Of a stretch of 64,000 nucleotides of DNA, positions 41,547 to 50,287 are shown piece after piece (position 1 is the stretch's first letter; the number at the start of each line of letters is the position of its first letter). The notes beneath the pieces are model-generated. The model was not told the DNA's origin. It saw nothing but the letters and a program-made list of their open reading frames with translations, and made no database searches. Source of the stretch: JADLHS01 sp044225555 (lineage in GTDB: Bacteria; Verrucomicrobiota; Verrucomicrobiia; Limisphaerales; JADLHS01); contig JBGAIM010000003.1 in the NCBI GenBank assembly GCA_044225555.1, forward strand, positions 1-64,000, given 5' to 3'. The position numbers and the translations under genes are program-made.

Positions 41547-42302
41547 ATGCTCGGTCTGGGCCTGGCATTGGCGGCGTTGATCGGCCTCTCACTAGGGCTG
41601 CTCGGCAGTGGCGGCTCGATCATCACGCTGCCCGTGTTGGTTTATGTCGCGAGAATTCCGGCGCAACAAGCGGTGGGCATGTCGCTGGTCATCGTGGGCG
41701 GCACGAGCGCGTTTGGAAGCTTGCTCCATCTCCGGCGCGGTGATTTCGATTTCCGGGTCGCCACGTTCTTTTCGGTGAGCGGAATGGTCGGCGCATTTGT
41801 TGGCGCAAGATTCACCCATCTGGTTTCCGCGCCCACGCTCCTGCTGCTGTTTGGCGCGTTGATGCTCATCGTCGGAACACGAATGCTCCGAAATGGCGAG
41901 ACGAAGTCCGTCCCGCACGAATGTCGCCCGCTGCGCTGTTTGGCGACCGGTGTCGCCGTGGGTGTGTTGACCGGGTTTCTCGGTGTGGGTGGTGGATTTT
42001 TGATTTTGCCCGCGCTCGTGCTCTTCGCTGGGTTGGAGATGAAACCAGCCATCGGCACATCGCTGGCGGTCATCGCGGTCAATTGCTTCGGCGGACTGAT
42101 CGGCCAAGTGCGCTACGTGAATTTCGATTGGTGGCTCACGCTGGGCTTCCTGCTGGCGGCGATGGTTGGCATGTTTGCGGGATTGGCACTGGTAAAACTA
42201 TTGTCCGCTGCTGTCTTGCGGCGTGGCTTTGCCTGGTGCGTGGTGCTGCTTGGTGTCGCCCTGGTCACACGCAATATCGTGGTCTTGGTTCGTCTCCACT
42301 GA
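41547..42302 (+). CDS. TauE/SafE-family sulfite/anion exporter
   Basis: A 251-residue membrane protein with eight hydrophobic segments. Both halves have the family motif: LGLLGSGGSIITLPVLVYV near the start and GVLTGFLGVGGGFLILPALVLF in the middle. Members export sulfite, sulfoacetate or related anions. It follows the universal stress gene by five bases and precedes the thioredoxin unit, so it fits the sulfur and thiol theme of the window. Confidence 0.9.
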   Translation: MLGLGLALAALIGLSLGLLGSGGSIITLPVLVYVARIPAQQAVGMSLVIVGGTSAFGSLLHLRRGDFDFRVATFFSVSGMVGAFVGARFTHLVSAPTLLLLFGALMLIVGTRMLRNGETKSVPHECRPLRCLATGVAVGVLTGFLGVGGGFLILPALVLFAGLEMKPAIGTSLAVIAVNCFGGLIGQVRYVNFDWWLTLGFLLAAMVGMFAGLALVKLLSAAVLRRGFAWCVVLLGVALVTRNIVVLVRLH

Positions 42303-42339
42303 ATCTTCAAAGTCGGCTCGGGCGGAGGAATGGTTGGCT

Positions 42340-42367
42340 TGTAACTTTTTCGAGGTTCGCGGCTCGG
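42340..42367 (+). promoter_or_regulatory. Putative ECF-type promoter motif, copy 5 (thioredoxin)
   Basis: A block from TGTAACTTTTTCG to CGCGGCTCGG, the copy with the best TGTAAC box. It ends 28 bases before the ATG at 42396. Confidence 0.5.
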
Positions 42368-42395
42368 TTTTGGAGAGACGAAGAATGTCGCAACT

Positions 42396-42740
42396 ATGAA
42401 CAAGAACATCGTAGAGTTGACTGAAGCCAATTTTGAAACGGAAGTCCTCCAAGCGGCTCTCCCGGTGGTGGTGGATTTTTACGCGCCGTGGTGTGGGCCG
42501 TGCAAGATGGTTGCCCCCCTGCTGGAGCAGTGTGCCGGCGAATTTGAGGGCAGGTTGAAGTTCGCCAAGGCGAATGTGGACCAGACACCCGGACTGGCGT
42601 CGTGCTTCGAGATCACTGGCGTGCCGACGCTGACGCTGTTTCGCGGCGGCGAGCCTGTGGAGCAGGTCGTGGGCTTTCCCGGACCGCGTCAGTTCAAATC
42701 GCGGCTGGACAAAGCGGCGAACGCGGCGGCCACAGCTTAA
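42396..42740 (+). CDS. Thioredoxin
   Basis: A 114-residue soluble thioredoxin with WCGPC at 32-36 and the GVPTLTLF cis-Pro loop. It is similar in layout to the one at 13853. It is followed after two bases by a DUF6132 protein, so these two genes are the split form of the fusion at 14212. It is driven by the ECF-like motif at 42340. Confidence 0.93.
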   Translation: MNKNIVELTEANFETEVLQAALPVVVDFYAPWCGPCKMVAPLLEQCAGEFEGRLKFAKANVDQTPGLASCFEITGVPTLTLFRGGEPVEQVVGFPGPRQFKSRLDKAANAAATA

Positions 42741-42742
42741 AC

Positions 42743-42922
42743 ATGAAACGCACCATGATTCTACGCATCATCATCGGAATTATCGCCGGAGGCGGACTCG
42801 GGTTTGCCTACTACAAATTTGTCGGCTGTTCGAGCGGTACATGTCCACTCACCAGCAATCCCGTCATCAGCACGATTTACGGCGCAGTTCTCGGCGTGCT
42901 GCTCGCGACCAACCTTCGCTGA
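42743..42922 (+). CDS. DUF6132 small membrane protein
   Basis: A 59-residue protein with two membrane helices and the DUF6132 signature YYKFVGCSSGTCPLTSNP between them, giving a Cys pair, followed by STIYGAVLGVL. It is the stand-alone version of the N-terminal domain in the 14212 fusion. The Cys pair may exchange disulfides with the adjacent thioredoxin or bind sulfur or metal; this is inferred from the fusion. Confidence 0.82.
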   Translation: MKRTMILRIIIGIIAGGGLGFAYYKFVGCSSGTCPLTSNPVISTIYGAVLGVLLATNLR

Positions 42923-42944
42923 ACAATCAAGCGACCAAAGTGTT

Positions 42945-43181
42945 ATGAAAATGCACATGATCATCCGCCGGTTCGCCGGCACGTTCGTTCTCCTGAGCCT
43001 CGTGCTCGCGCACTATCACAGCCCATACTGGCTCTGGTTCACCGCGTTCGTCGGGTTCAACCTGCTGCAATCATCGTTCACGACTTTCTGTCCGCTGGAG
43101 CTAATTCTCAAAAAGCTCGGAGTGGGCGGGTCTTGCTGCGAGGGCGAAAAGTCCCCTGGCTCATCCTGCTGCGCGAAATGA
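42945..43181 (+). CDS. DUF2892-like small membrane protein with Cys tail
   Basis: A 78-residue protein with two hydrophobic segments (FAGTFVLLSLVLAHY and WLWFTAFVGFNLLQSS), then FTTFCPLELILKKLGV and a Cys-rich tail GSCCEGEKSPGSSCCAK. It matches the YgaP/DUF2892 membrane domain, which is often fused to or next to rhodaneses. The tail has four Cys in two CC pairs, suggesting sulfane sulfur or metal handling. It overlaps the TolC gene by ATGA. Confidence 0.8.
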   Translation: MKMHMIIRRFAGTFVLLSLVLAHYHSPYWLWFTAFVGFNLLQSSFTTFCPLELILKKLGVGGSCCEGEKSPGSSCCAK

Positions 43182-44491
43182 AACGGCCAATGGGTTTTCT
43201 CGGGCTGTTGCTGACGTGTTCGCTGGCGGCGAGTGCCGCTGAACCGTGGACACTGGAACGCGCGTTGGATTACGCGCTGGGCCACAACCCGGACGCGCGC
43301 ATCGCGCAGCAACGCATATCCGCCGCACAGGCCGGATTGGAGCAAGCCAACTCAGCCTTTTGGCCGAAGTTGCAGGTCCAGTCCAGCTACACCCGCACAG
43401 ACAATCCGATGCTGGCTTTTGGCAGTATCCTCAACCAGCGGTCTTACAGTCCGTCGCTCAACTTCAACGACGTTCCCGATGTGGATAATCTCAATGCGCG
43501 GGGCATCGTCACTGTGCCGCTTTACGCGGGCGGACGTAATGTCGCGGGGCGGCAGGCTGCTAAGGCGAACACCGAGGCCGCGAAGCAGGATAGCGCCGCC
43601 ATCCGCAATGCGCTGGGCTTCGAGGTGTCGCGCGCGTTTCTGACCGTGTTGAAGACGCGGGAGTTCATTCGCGCCACGGAAGCGGCGGTCAATTCCTACG
43701 AGACTAATTTGACGGTTGCGAGCAAGCGTCTCGACGGCGGCACGCTGTTGAAATCGGATGTTCTCGACGTGGAGGTCCGGTTGGCGCAAGCGCGCGAAGA
43801 TTTGGTTCGCGCCCGCAATGCAAACACTCTGGCTGAACGCGCGCTCCGCAATCTGCTGGGCATCGAAGACGGCGAGTTCATCGTGGCGGACACCGCTCCC
43901 GTGGTCAGCGCGCCGCACACAGGAGATTTCACGACACGCCCGGAACTTGCCGCTGCCCGCGAGCGAGAAAGCGCCGCGCAGTCCCAAGTCCGTGGCTCGA
44001 AAAGCGGCTACCAGCCACGCGTCAGTGCGTTCGGCAGCCTTGACTACGACTATGGCTGGGTGACTGACAGTGACGGCAAGAGCTACACCGCCGGCGTGAT
44101 GTTTCAGTGGGATTTGTGGGACGGCTTTTCCACCCGCGCTAAAACGCGCGAAGCAAAAGCTAATCTTGAATCCACTCGCGAGGAGCAGCGCAAGCTGCGG
44201 CTGGCGCTCCACTATGAAGTCGAACAAGCCCGGCTCGATCTCAAAGCGGCGGACGAGCGTCTCGCCGTGAGCAGCAAGACCGTCGAGCAGGCGGCGGAAA
44301 GCGCGAAGCTGACCCGTGGCCGCTTTGAGCAAGGACTCGCGCTCTCCACGCAGTTGATTGATTCCGAAGCCGCTCTGATCGCAGCCCGCGTTCGCCGCGC
44401 GGAAGCGGAGTCCGACCAGCGCATCGCGATTGCCGCGCTGCGCAAAGCGCTGGCTTTGCCCCAATTTGATTCCCAGCCGACCGCCAAATGA
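43178..44491 (+). CDS. TolC-family outer-membrane efflux protein
   Basis: Outer-membrane channel of a tripartite pump. A signal peptide (GLLLTCSLAASAAEP) is followed by two repeats of helical-barrel sequence of the OEP family, ending near LRKALALP. The length of 437 residues is typical. The ATG at 43178 overlaps the DUF2892 stop. The gene begins the pump operon with the adaptor (44493) and RND permease (45530), all on one strand with small gaps. Confidence 0.9.
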   Translation: MKRPMGFLGLLLTCSLAASAAEPWTLERALDYALGHNPDARIAQQRISAAQAGLEQANSAFWPKLQVQSSYTRTDNPMLAFGSILNQRSYSPSLNFNDVPDVDNLNARGIVTVPLYAGGRNVAGRQAAKANTEAAKQDSAAIRNALGFEVSRAFLTVLKTREFIRATEAAVNSYETNLTVASKRLDGGTLLKSDVLDVEVRLAQAREDLVRARNANTLAERALRNLLGIEDGEFIVADTAPVVSAPHTGDFTTRPELAAARERESAAQSQVRGSKSGYQPRVSAFGSLDYDYGWVTDSDGKSYTAGVMFQWDLWDGFSTRAKTREAKANLESTREEQRKLRLALHYEVEQARLDLKAADERLAVSSKTVEQAAESAKLTRGRFEQGLALSTQLIDSEAALIAARVRRAEAESDQRIAIAALRKALALPQFDSQPTAK

Positions 44492-44492
44492 T

Positions 44493-45533
44493 ATGAAACG
44501 ATTGTCTTCACGAACTCTTGTCCTTCTTCCTGTATTCATGGCGGCACTCGCGCTAACCAGTTGCGGCCACAAGCGCGAGAGTTCAAAAGAAAATTCATCC
44601 ACCCTCCCTAGCGCCCAAGTCCGCACGCAGAAGGTCCAAAGCAAATCCCGGGTGGTGACGGAGGAAGTGGTCGGCACGGTGCGGGCCAAACTTCACGCGA
44701 CGCTCGAAGCGAAGTTGAGCGGGCGGATTGACAAGTTGCCGGTGGTGTTGGGGCAGCGAGTCAAGGCCGGGGAACTGGTCGCCCGCTTGGACGCAGCCGA
44801 AATCAACGCCCGGCTTGAGCAGGCCGAAGCTTCACTCGAACAAGCGGAGCGCGATTGGAAACGTGTTGCGGCGCTTTTCGAGCAGCAGTCGGTGACGCGG
44901 GCAGAATATGATGCGGCCCAATCGCGGCAGCGCGTGGCCAAAGGCGCGGCAGCCGAAGCGATGGCGATGATGAGCTATGTGGAAGTGGTTGCGCCGTTCG
45001 ACGGCTTGGTGACGAAGAAGTGGGCGGACGTGGGCGACCTCGCTGCGCCGGGGAAACCTCTGATTTCCATTGAAGACCCATCGGTGTTGCAACTGGAAGC
45101 CGACGTTCCCCAAACCATCGCTTCTCATGTTCAACGGGATATTCGCCTTGACGCCCACGTGGACGGCGTGAGCGGTGAATTGACTGGCGTGGTCAGTGAA
45201 ATCGCGCCTGTCGCCGATTCGGTCAGCCGCACGATTCGGGTCAAAGTGGATTTATCAGCACAGCCGGGTTTGAGTTCGGGCCAGTTTGCGCGGCTGCTCG
45301 TGCCGGTCGGGGAGAGCAATACTCTGTTCGTGCCGGTATCGGCAGTCGTGGAGCGCGGCCAGTTGGAGATTGCCTTCGTGGTTGCGAACCAGCACGCGCA
45401 GTTGCATCTCGTGAAGAGCGGCAAACGCATGGGTGATGAGGTTGAAATCCTTTCCGGCCTCCATGCCGGTGACACTGTGGTGACTGACGGCGCAGCACAG
45501 TTGAACGACGGACAACCCGTGGAGGCGAAGTGA
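44493..45533 (+). CDS. RND efflux periplasmic adaptor lipoprotein
   Basis: Membrane fusion protein of 346 residues. A lipobox-type signal (LALTSCGHK) suggests lipid anchoring at Cys 24. A lipoyl-like hairpin (KLPVVLGQRVKAGELVARLDAAEINA), a short coiled coil, VVAPFDGLVTKKWADVGD and beta-barrel and membrane-proximal domains follow. It starts one base after the TolC stop and ends overlapping the GTG of the permease. Confidence 0.92.
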   Translation: MKRLSSRTLVLLPVFMAALALTSCGHKRESSKENSSTLPSAQVRTQKVQSKSRVVTEEVVGTVRAKLHATLEAKLSGRIDKLPVVLGQRVKAGELVARLDAAEINARLEQAEASLEQAERDWKRVAALFEQQSVTRAEYDAAQSRQRVAKGAAAEAMAMMSYVEVVAPFDGLVTKKWADVGDLAAPGKPLISIEDPSVLQLEADVPQTIASHVQRDIRLDAHVDGVSGELTGVVSEIAPVADSVSRTIRVKVDLSAQPGLSSGQFARLLVPVGESNTLFVPVSAVVERGQLEIAFVVANQHAQLHLVKSGKRMGDEVEILSGLHAGDTVVTDGAAQLNDGQPVEAK

Positions 45534-48500
45534 AGTCCGCCCTCCCAGGTCCGCCATCCGAGATGGGTATTGCCGGTCGCATCGCGCGGGCGTTCATTGA
45601 TTCGAAGCTGACGCCGCTCGTGGTCATCACCTCCGTGCTGCTCGGTGCGGCGGCGATCATCATGCTGCCGCGCGAGGAAGAGCCGCAGATCAAAGTGCCG
45701 ATGATTGACGTGCTGGTCGCCATGCCGGGTTCGACCGCAAAGGAAGTCGAGGAACGCGCCACGCGGCCAATGGAGAAGCTGCTTTGGGAAATTCCAGGCG
45801 TTGAATACATCTACTCCACCTCGCGCCCTGGGGAGAGTCTGGCCATCGTTCGTTTCAAGGTCGGCGAAGATGTTGAGAAAAGTCTGGTGAAGCTGAACCA
45901 GAAACTGCAATCGAACTTTGACCGCATTCCACATGGCGTTTCGTCGCCGTTGATCAAGCCCAAGTCCATTGACGACGTGCCGATTCTGGCGCTGACCTTC
46001 CACAGCGCGCACTACGATCATCTCACGTTGCGGCGACTCGTGGCGCAGGTGGACGACGCGGTGAAGCAAGTGCCGCTGGTGGCTGAAACCACGGTCATTG
46101 GCGGCGCGAAAAGACAATTGCGCGTCCTGCTTGATCCATCTCGGCTGGCCTCTCGCAATCTGAGCGCGGCGGAAATCGTGCCGATGCTTATCCAAGCCAA
46201 CCGGCAGACCGTCGCGGGCGGACTGACCAGCAACAATCGTGAAGTGATCGTTGAAACCGGCGGTTTCCTATCCACCGCACAGGACGCTGGCAATGTGGTC
46301 GTCGGAGTTTTCGAAGGCAAACCCGTTTACTTGTGCGAAGTCGCGGAAATCAAAGACGGCGCGGAAGAACCGTCGCAATACGTTTTCTTCGGGGCGGGCG
46401 CAGCCAAAGCCGCAACCGCCGGGGAACAACCCGCCGTTACGCTGAGCATCGCCAAGCGCCCCGGCGCAAACGCCATTTCGGTCGCGCATCAAGTGTTGAA
46501 GAAAATTGAGGCGCTCAAAGGGCGCACCATTCCGAACGATGTGGAAATCTCCATCACGCGAAACTATGGCGAGACGGCGGCGGAGAAATCCAACGAACTC
46601 CTGCTGCACATGGGCATCGCCGTGGTCGGCGTTTCGCTGCTGATCCTGCTGACGCTGGGTTGGCGCGAGTCGGGTATCGTAGCCATCGCGATTCCGTCCA
46701 CGCTGGCGCTGACGCTTCTGGTGTTCTATCTCTACGGCTACACCCTCAACCGTATCACGCTCTTCGCTCTGATTTTTTCCATCGGCATTCTGGTGGATGA
46801 CGCCATCGTGGTGGTCGAGAACATCGTTCGACATTTTCACCTGCCGCAAAACAAAGGCCGTAATTGGTCGGTCATCGCGGTGGAAGCGGTCAATGAAGTC
46901 GGCAATCCGACCATTCTCGCGACGTTCGCCGTCATTGCAGCGGTGCTGCCAATGGGCTTTGTGGGCGGACTCATGGGGCCTTACATGCGGCCCATTCCAG
47001 TCGGGTCGGGCGCGGCCATGTTTTTCTCGCTGGCGATTGCCTTCATCGTAACGCCGTGGGCTTCGATTCGCATCCTGCGCTGGGGACGCAAGTATTCCTG
47101 TCTCACCGAAGGAACAGCGTGCGTCATTGAAGGCGACCAGCCGCACCCGCATTCCCCGCATCCAGAAGATTTCTTCACGAAGCTTTATCGCCGCGTTATG
47201 GGGCCGATGATTGCGCAACGGAAATGGCGTTATCTCTTTCTCGCGAGCATCGTCGGTTTGCTCCTCGCAGCAATGGCGTTGATGGGCATCGGCTGGGTTA
47301 AGGTGAAAATGCTACCGTTCGACAACAAGAGCGAGTTCCAGGTCATCCTGAACATGCCCGAAGGCAGCGCGCTGGAAGACACGGCGCAATGTGCGCGCGA
47401 AATCGCCGCCGCTGTCCGTGTCGAACAGGAGGTGACGGACTATGAGATTTACGCGGGCGTCTCGTCCCCATTCAATTTCAACGGCCTGGTGCGCCATTAC
47501 TTCATGCGCCGAGGGGCGAACATCGCAGACGTGCAAATCAATCTGGTCTCCAAGGGCGAGCGAAAGGCGCAAAGCCACGATATCGCCAAGCGCGTCCGTC
47601 CGCGAGTGACTGAAATTGCGTGGAAATACGGGGCGCGTGTCGCCGTCGCCGAAGTGCCACCCGGCCCACCGGTATTGCAAACGCTGGTCGCAGAGATTTA
47701 CGGACCGAACGAAAAGAGCCGCCTCGCGCTGGCGAACAAGGTTATCCAAGTTTTCAAGAGCACACCCGGAGTCGTGGATACGGATTGGTATATCGAAGCC
47801 GATCAACCGAAAGCGCGGTTCGTAATTGATAAGGAAAAAGCGGCGCTTAACGGCATCAGCGCGGAAACCATTTCCGAAACACTGCGGATTGCCGTGGGCG
47901 GCATGCCGGTGGACTTGCTTCATGTCCCGCGTGACAAGGAGGACGTGGACATCTTTCTGCAACTACCGCGTGCGAGTCGCACCACGCCGGAAGAGTTACT
48001 CGCCTTGCGTGTTCGCTCCACCGCCAATCCCGCTGCGCCGCTCGTGCCCTTGCGGGAATTGATCAAGGTCGAGGAGACCAACGTGGAAAAGAGCATCTAC
48101 CACAAGAATCTGATGCCAGTCACCTACGTCATTGGCGACGTGGCGGGAGTGGTGGAAAGTCCCGTGTACGCGATCTTGAACATGAACAAGGCGTTGAAGG
48201 CGCTCGACACGCGGGAGTTTAGCGGCAACGGCGCGCCGCTCAACGTCTACAACGCTGTCCAACCCTTCACCGAAGACGCGCCCTCGATGAAATGGGATGG
48301 CGAGTGGCACATCACCATAGAAGTGTTTCGTGATCTCGGCACTGCTTTCGCCGCCGTCCTGGTGTTGATTTTCATCCTGATGGTCGGCTGGTTTCGGTCG
48401 TTCCTGACCCCGCTGATTGTGATGGTGGCAATTCCGTTCTCGCTCGTGGGCATCCTGCCCGCCCACGGATTGATGGGCGCGTTCTTCACGGCGACCTCGA

Positions 48501-48841
48501 TGATAGGTTTCATGGCCGGTGCCGGAATCGTGGTCCGCAACTCCATCATCTTGGTGGATTTCATCGAACAGCGGGTGGCAGAAGGTATGCCTCTCTCTGA
48601 AGCGGTGGTGGACGCTGGGGCCGTGCGCTTCCGCCCAATGTTGCTGACGGCGCTCGCAGTGGTAGTTGGCGCATCGGTCATCCTGGCTGACCCGATCTTT
48701 CAAGGCTTGGCCATCGCCTTAATGGCCGGTGAAATTGCATCGCTCCTCATCAGCCGCATGGCGGTACCAGTGCTCTACTTTATGGCTTACAACCGTAAGT
48801 CAAAGAATGTGGAGACACGTTCAACGGAAACCCAAGAGTGA
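45530..48841 (+). CDS. RND-family efflux permease (AcrB-like, COG0841)
   Basis: Proton-driven inner-membrane pump of 1103 residues with 12 membrane segments and two large periplasmic loops. The N-terminus MGIAGRIARAFIDSKLTPLVVI and EEEPQIKVPMIDVLVAMPGST are typical. TM4 contains GILVDDAIVVVENIVRH, the paired Asp proton relay of HAE-type pumps rather than the heavy-metal type. A loop at about residues 525-548 (TACVIEGDQPHPHSPHPED) is His/Pro-rich. The GTG start overlaps the adaptor stop. Substrate is unknown; drugs, lipids or organics are all possible. Confidence 0.93.
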   Translation: MKSALPGPPSEMGIAGRIARAFIDSKLTPLVVITSVLLGAAAIIMLPREEEPQIKVPMIDVLVAMPGSTAKEVEERATRPMEKLLWEIPGVEYIYSTSRPGESLAIVRFKVGEDVEKSLVKLNQKLQSNFDRIPHGVSSPLIKPKSIDDVPILALTFHSAHYDHLTLRRLVAQVDDAVKQVPLVAETTVIGGAKRQLRVLLDPSRLASRNLSAAEIVPMLIQANRQTVAGGLTSNNREVIVETGGFLSTAQDAGNVVVGVFEGKPVYLCEVAEIKDGAEEPSQYVFFGAGAAKAATAGEQPAVTLSIAKRPGANAISVAHQVLKKIEALKGRTIPNDVEISITRNYGETAAEKSNELLLHMGIAVVGVSLLILLTLGWRESGIVAIAIPSTLALTLLVFYLYGYTLNRITLFALIFSIGILVDDAIVVVENIVRHFHLPQNKGRNWSVIAVEAVNEVGNPTILATFAVIAAVLPMGFVGGLMGPYMRPIPVGSGAAMFFSLAIAFIVTPWASIRILRWGRKYSCLTEGTACVIEGDQPHPHSPHPEDFFTKLYRRVMGPMIAQRKWRYLFLASIVGLLLAAMALMGIGWVKVKMLPFDNKSEFQVILNMPEGSALEDTAQCAREIAAAVRVEQEVTDYEIYAGVSSPFNFNGLVRHYFMRRGANIADVQINLVSKGERKAQSHDIAKRVRPRVTEIAWKYGARVAVAEVPPGPPVLQTLVAEIYGPNEKSRLALANKVIQVFKSTPGVVDTDWYIEADQPKARFVIDKEKAALNGISAETISETLRIAVGGMPVDLLHVPRDKEDVDIFLQLPRASRTTPEELLALRVRSTANPAAPLVPLRELIKVEETNVEKSIYHKNLMPVTYVIGDVAGVVESPVYAILNMNKALKALDTREFSGNGAPLNVYNAVQPFTEDAPSMKWDGEWHITIEVFRDLGTAFAAVLVLIFILMVGWFRSFLTPLIVMVAIPFSLVGILPAHGLMGAFFTATSMIGFMAGAGIVVRNSIILVDFIEQRVAEGMPLSEAVVDAGAVRFRPMLLTALAVVVGASVILADPIFQGLAIALMAGEIASLLISRMAVPVLYFMAYNRKSKNVETRSTETQE

Positions 48842-48853
48842 ATAAAGCGGATA

Positions 48854-48876
48854 GGACAGATTGAAGACTGTCCGGT
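48854..48876 (+). terminator. Weak hairpin after RND operon
   Basis: GGACAG at 48854-48859 pairs with CTGTCC at 48868-48873, 13 bases after the stop, followed by GGTGTTTTC. It is a possible terminator of the pump operon. Confidence 0.4.
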
Positions 48877-48923
48877 GTTTTCGATCAAAAATGAGCCTCC
48901 CTTTTAGGGGATGCCGTGATCGG

Positions 48924-49469
48924 CTAGCTATAAAAATACCCAAGGCTGCGAAGACTGGCGTGGTTGGGATTTCCGATCACAATGTGATCGAGAACTTCGA
49001 TTTTAAGAAGTTGGCCGGCTCGAATGAGGTCACGAGTAATCTTGATGTCCGCTTCGGACGGACTTGATTCGCCACTCGGATGATTGTGCGCGATGATGAT
49101 TGCGGCGGCGCTCGCCATGACGGCTAAACGGAATACCTCCCGCGGATGACAGAGAATGGTATCCATCGTTCCAATGGACACCAGGTAATGACCTTTGATG
49201 CGCCTGCGTGTATTGAGGATGAACACCACCAAACATTCACATTCAGAGTTGAAGTAAGGGTGTGTCGCGATATGTGCTTTCCAATAGGCGGCTGCCTGAT
49301 CCGGTGTTTCGCACTGTTGCATTGTGTTGGGTGTGGGACATTCCCGAAGTGATACAATTTTCCATTCCTGCGGTTGAGCCGGGAATTTGATCGGCTTGAC
49401 GATGCTGTTCGTGGGTTGCGGAGCGATTGCAGGGCATCCAGTGGAGATGAGGTTTTCCGTTGTGTTCAT
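48924..49469 (-). CDS. radC: RadC-family JAB-domain protein
   Basis: A 181-residue RadC/DUF2466 protein, short form without the N-terminal helix-hairpin-helix. The JAMM metal motif is HNHPSGESSPSEAD, with the upstream ECLVVFILNTRRRIKGHYLVSIGTMDTILCHPREVF. The ATG at 49469 (MNTTENLIS) is used; the open frame continues upstream through an inverted repeat. The first 70 residues are unlike RadC. RadC proteins with this short form are common on mobile or plastic regions; the neighbourhood has no mobility gene but is gene-poor and structured. Confidence 0.85.
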   Translation of the reverse strand: MNTTENLISTGCPAIAPQPTNSIVKPIKFPAQPQEWKIVSLRECPTPNTMQQCETPDQAAAYWKAHIATHPYFNSECECLVVFILNTRRRIKGHYLVSIGTMDTILCHPREVFRLAVMASAAAIIIAHNHPSGESSPSEADIKITRDLIRAGQLLKIEVLDHIVIGNPNHASLRSLGYFYS

Positions 49470-49474
49470 GTTTT

Positions 49475-49551
49475 GCGTTTCGTTCTGAAGGAGCGGGACT
49501 GCTCTCTTCACCTCCACCCAGAGAGAGCAGCCCCGCTCCGAAACGAAACGC
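49475..49551. repeat. Long inverted repeat upstream of radC
   Basis: The left arm GCGTTTCGTT, then GGAGCGGGACTGCTCTC (about 33 bases), pairs with a right arm of about 30 bases (GAGAGCAGCCCCGCTCC then AAACGAAACGC). Mismatches are few and the loop is about 15 bases. It lies 5 bases from the radC start codon, so it would fold in the leader of that mRNA. It may be a MITE or repeat remnant. Confidence 0.75.
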
Positions 49552-49683
49552 CCCGCCTGTGTTCCCGCCGTCAGGCGGCGGAGCATTAGCAGCCGAGTGA
49601 CAGTGGGCGAAAAGATGTTTCGACCGCTGGCGCGAGGTTGCGCGGAGCAACCAGAGGCGCGGGCACGGGCGGGCTGAACACGG

Positions 49684-49736
49684 CGGAATACCGCATCGGC
49701 GGATGCCTGATAAGTGACGAGCGAGTCGGTATTCCG
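49684..49736. other. Stem-loop: 10-bp perfect outer stem with inner hairpin
   Basis: CGGAATACCG at 49684-49693 pairs perfectly with CGGTATTCCG at 49727-49736. The 33 bases between contain CATC-GGCG-GATG (49694-49705). It looks like a structured RNA or an attachment-like site; nothing identifies it. Confidence 0.4.
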
Positions 49737-50040
49737 ATTCTGCACCAATCCTCAAACAACTTGAGGAAGTGCTAAAAAGTGAGCTTCGACTTTTACCGGC
49801 AGAATGGACTCATTTCTGAGTCTCCCGCATTTCAACCGTAAGGCTGATGATCCAGTGGGTTCAGCGAAAACGAAATTGAAAGACGGTCGGTGCTGCTGGA
49901 CGGAGCAGCGGGCGGAACGAACGCATAGTCGTCTCCGCCAAGCGCGACGAGAAGCGGCACGGACCGCCGCCCGTGAACCAAACCGTCGCGGCGCGTGCGT
50001 TGGGCTGGCGGAGCGAAGTGGGCGCAGTCAACCGCAAGCA

Positions 50041-50258
50041 CGGGCCAGCGCGGTGCTTGCCAGGATGAAAACCGCGACGTAGAGATCACCCTGCTTACCA
50101 GCGCTTGCGGGCAAACGTTTGCCCCAGACGCGCCGATGATGTCTCTGTTCCGCGCCTGCGGGGACTTTGACGGAAACAACCGTTCCACTGCTCGCACAGG
50201 AAGCTCGACGCTTCTTTGTGCCGTCGGCTGCGTCGTCGTTCATCCAATCCAACTGCAA
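50041..50258 (-). pseudogene. Possible degraded DnaJ C-terminal-like fragment
   Basis: The minus-strand frame reads SGTVVSVKVPAGAEQ and, after a disturbed part, KQGDLYVAVFILAS. This is reminiscent of the DnaJ/CbpA C-terminal pattern (V-x-V-x-I/V-P-x-G ... G-D-L-Y-V-x-V). There is no start, no J-domain and no intact frame of sensible length. The resemblance is short and could be chance. Confidence 0.2.
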
Positions 50259-50287
50259 AGTGATTGTTGTGCCTGCCGGATTGAAGT

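Larger units (their letters stand above)
49552..50287. other. Gene-poor stretch between radC and kinase gene
   Basis: There is no convincing gene over about 740 bases. It holds one stem-loop region (49684-49736) and, on the minus strand near 50041-50200, a short stretch that reads like a degraded chaperone C-terminal domain. Short frames elsewhere are shadows. No tRNA was seen. Confidence 0.6.

Noticed and set aside
45530..48841. Heavy-metal (CusA-type) RND pump
   Set aside because: TM4 has the VDDAIVVVEN pattern of HAE-type pumps, not the metal-type signature, although a metal two-component-like system lies nearby.
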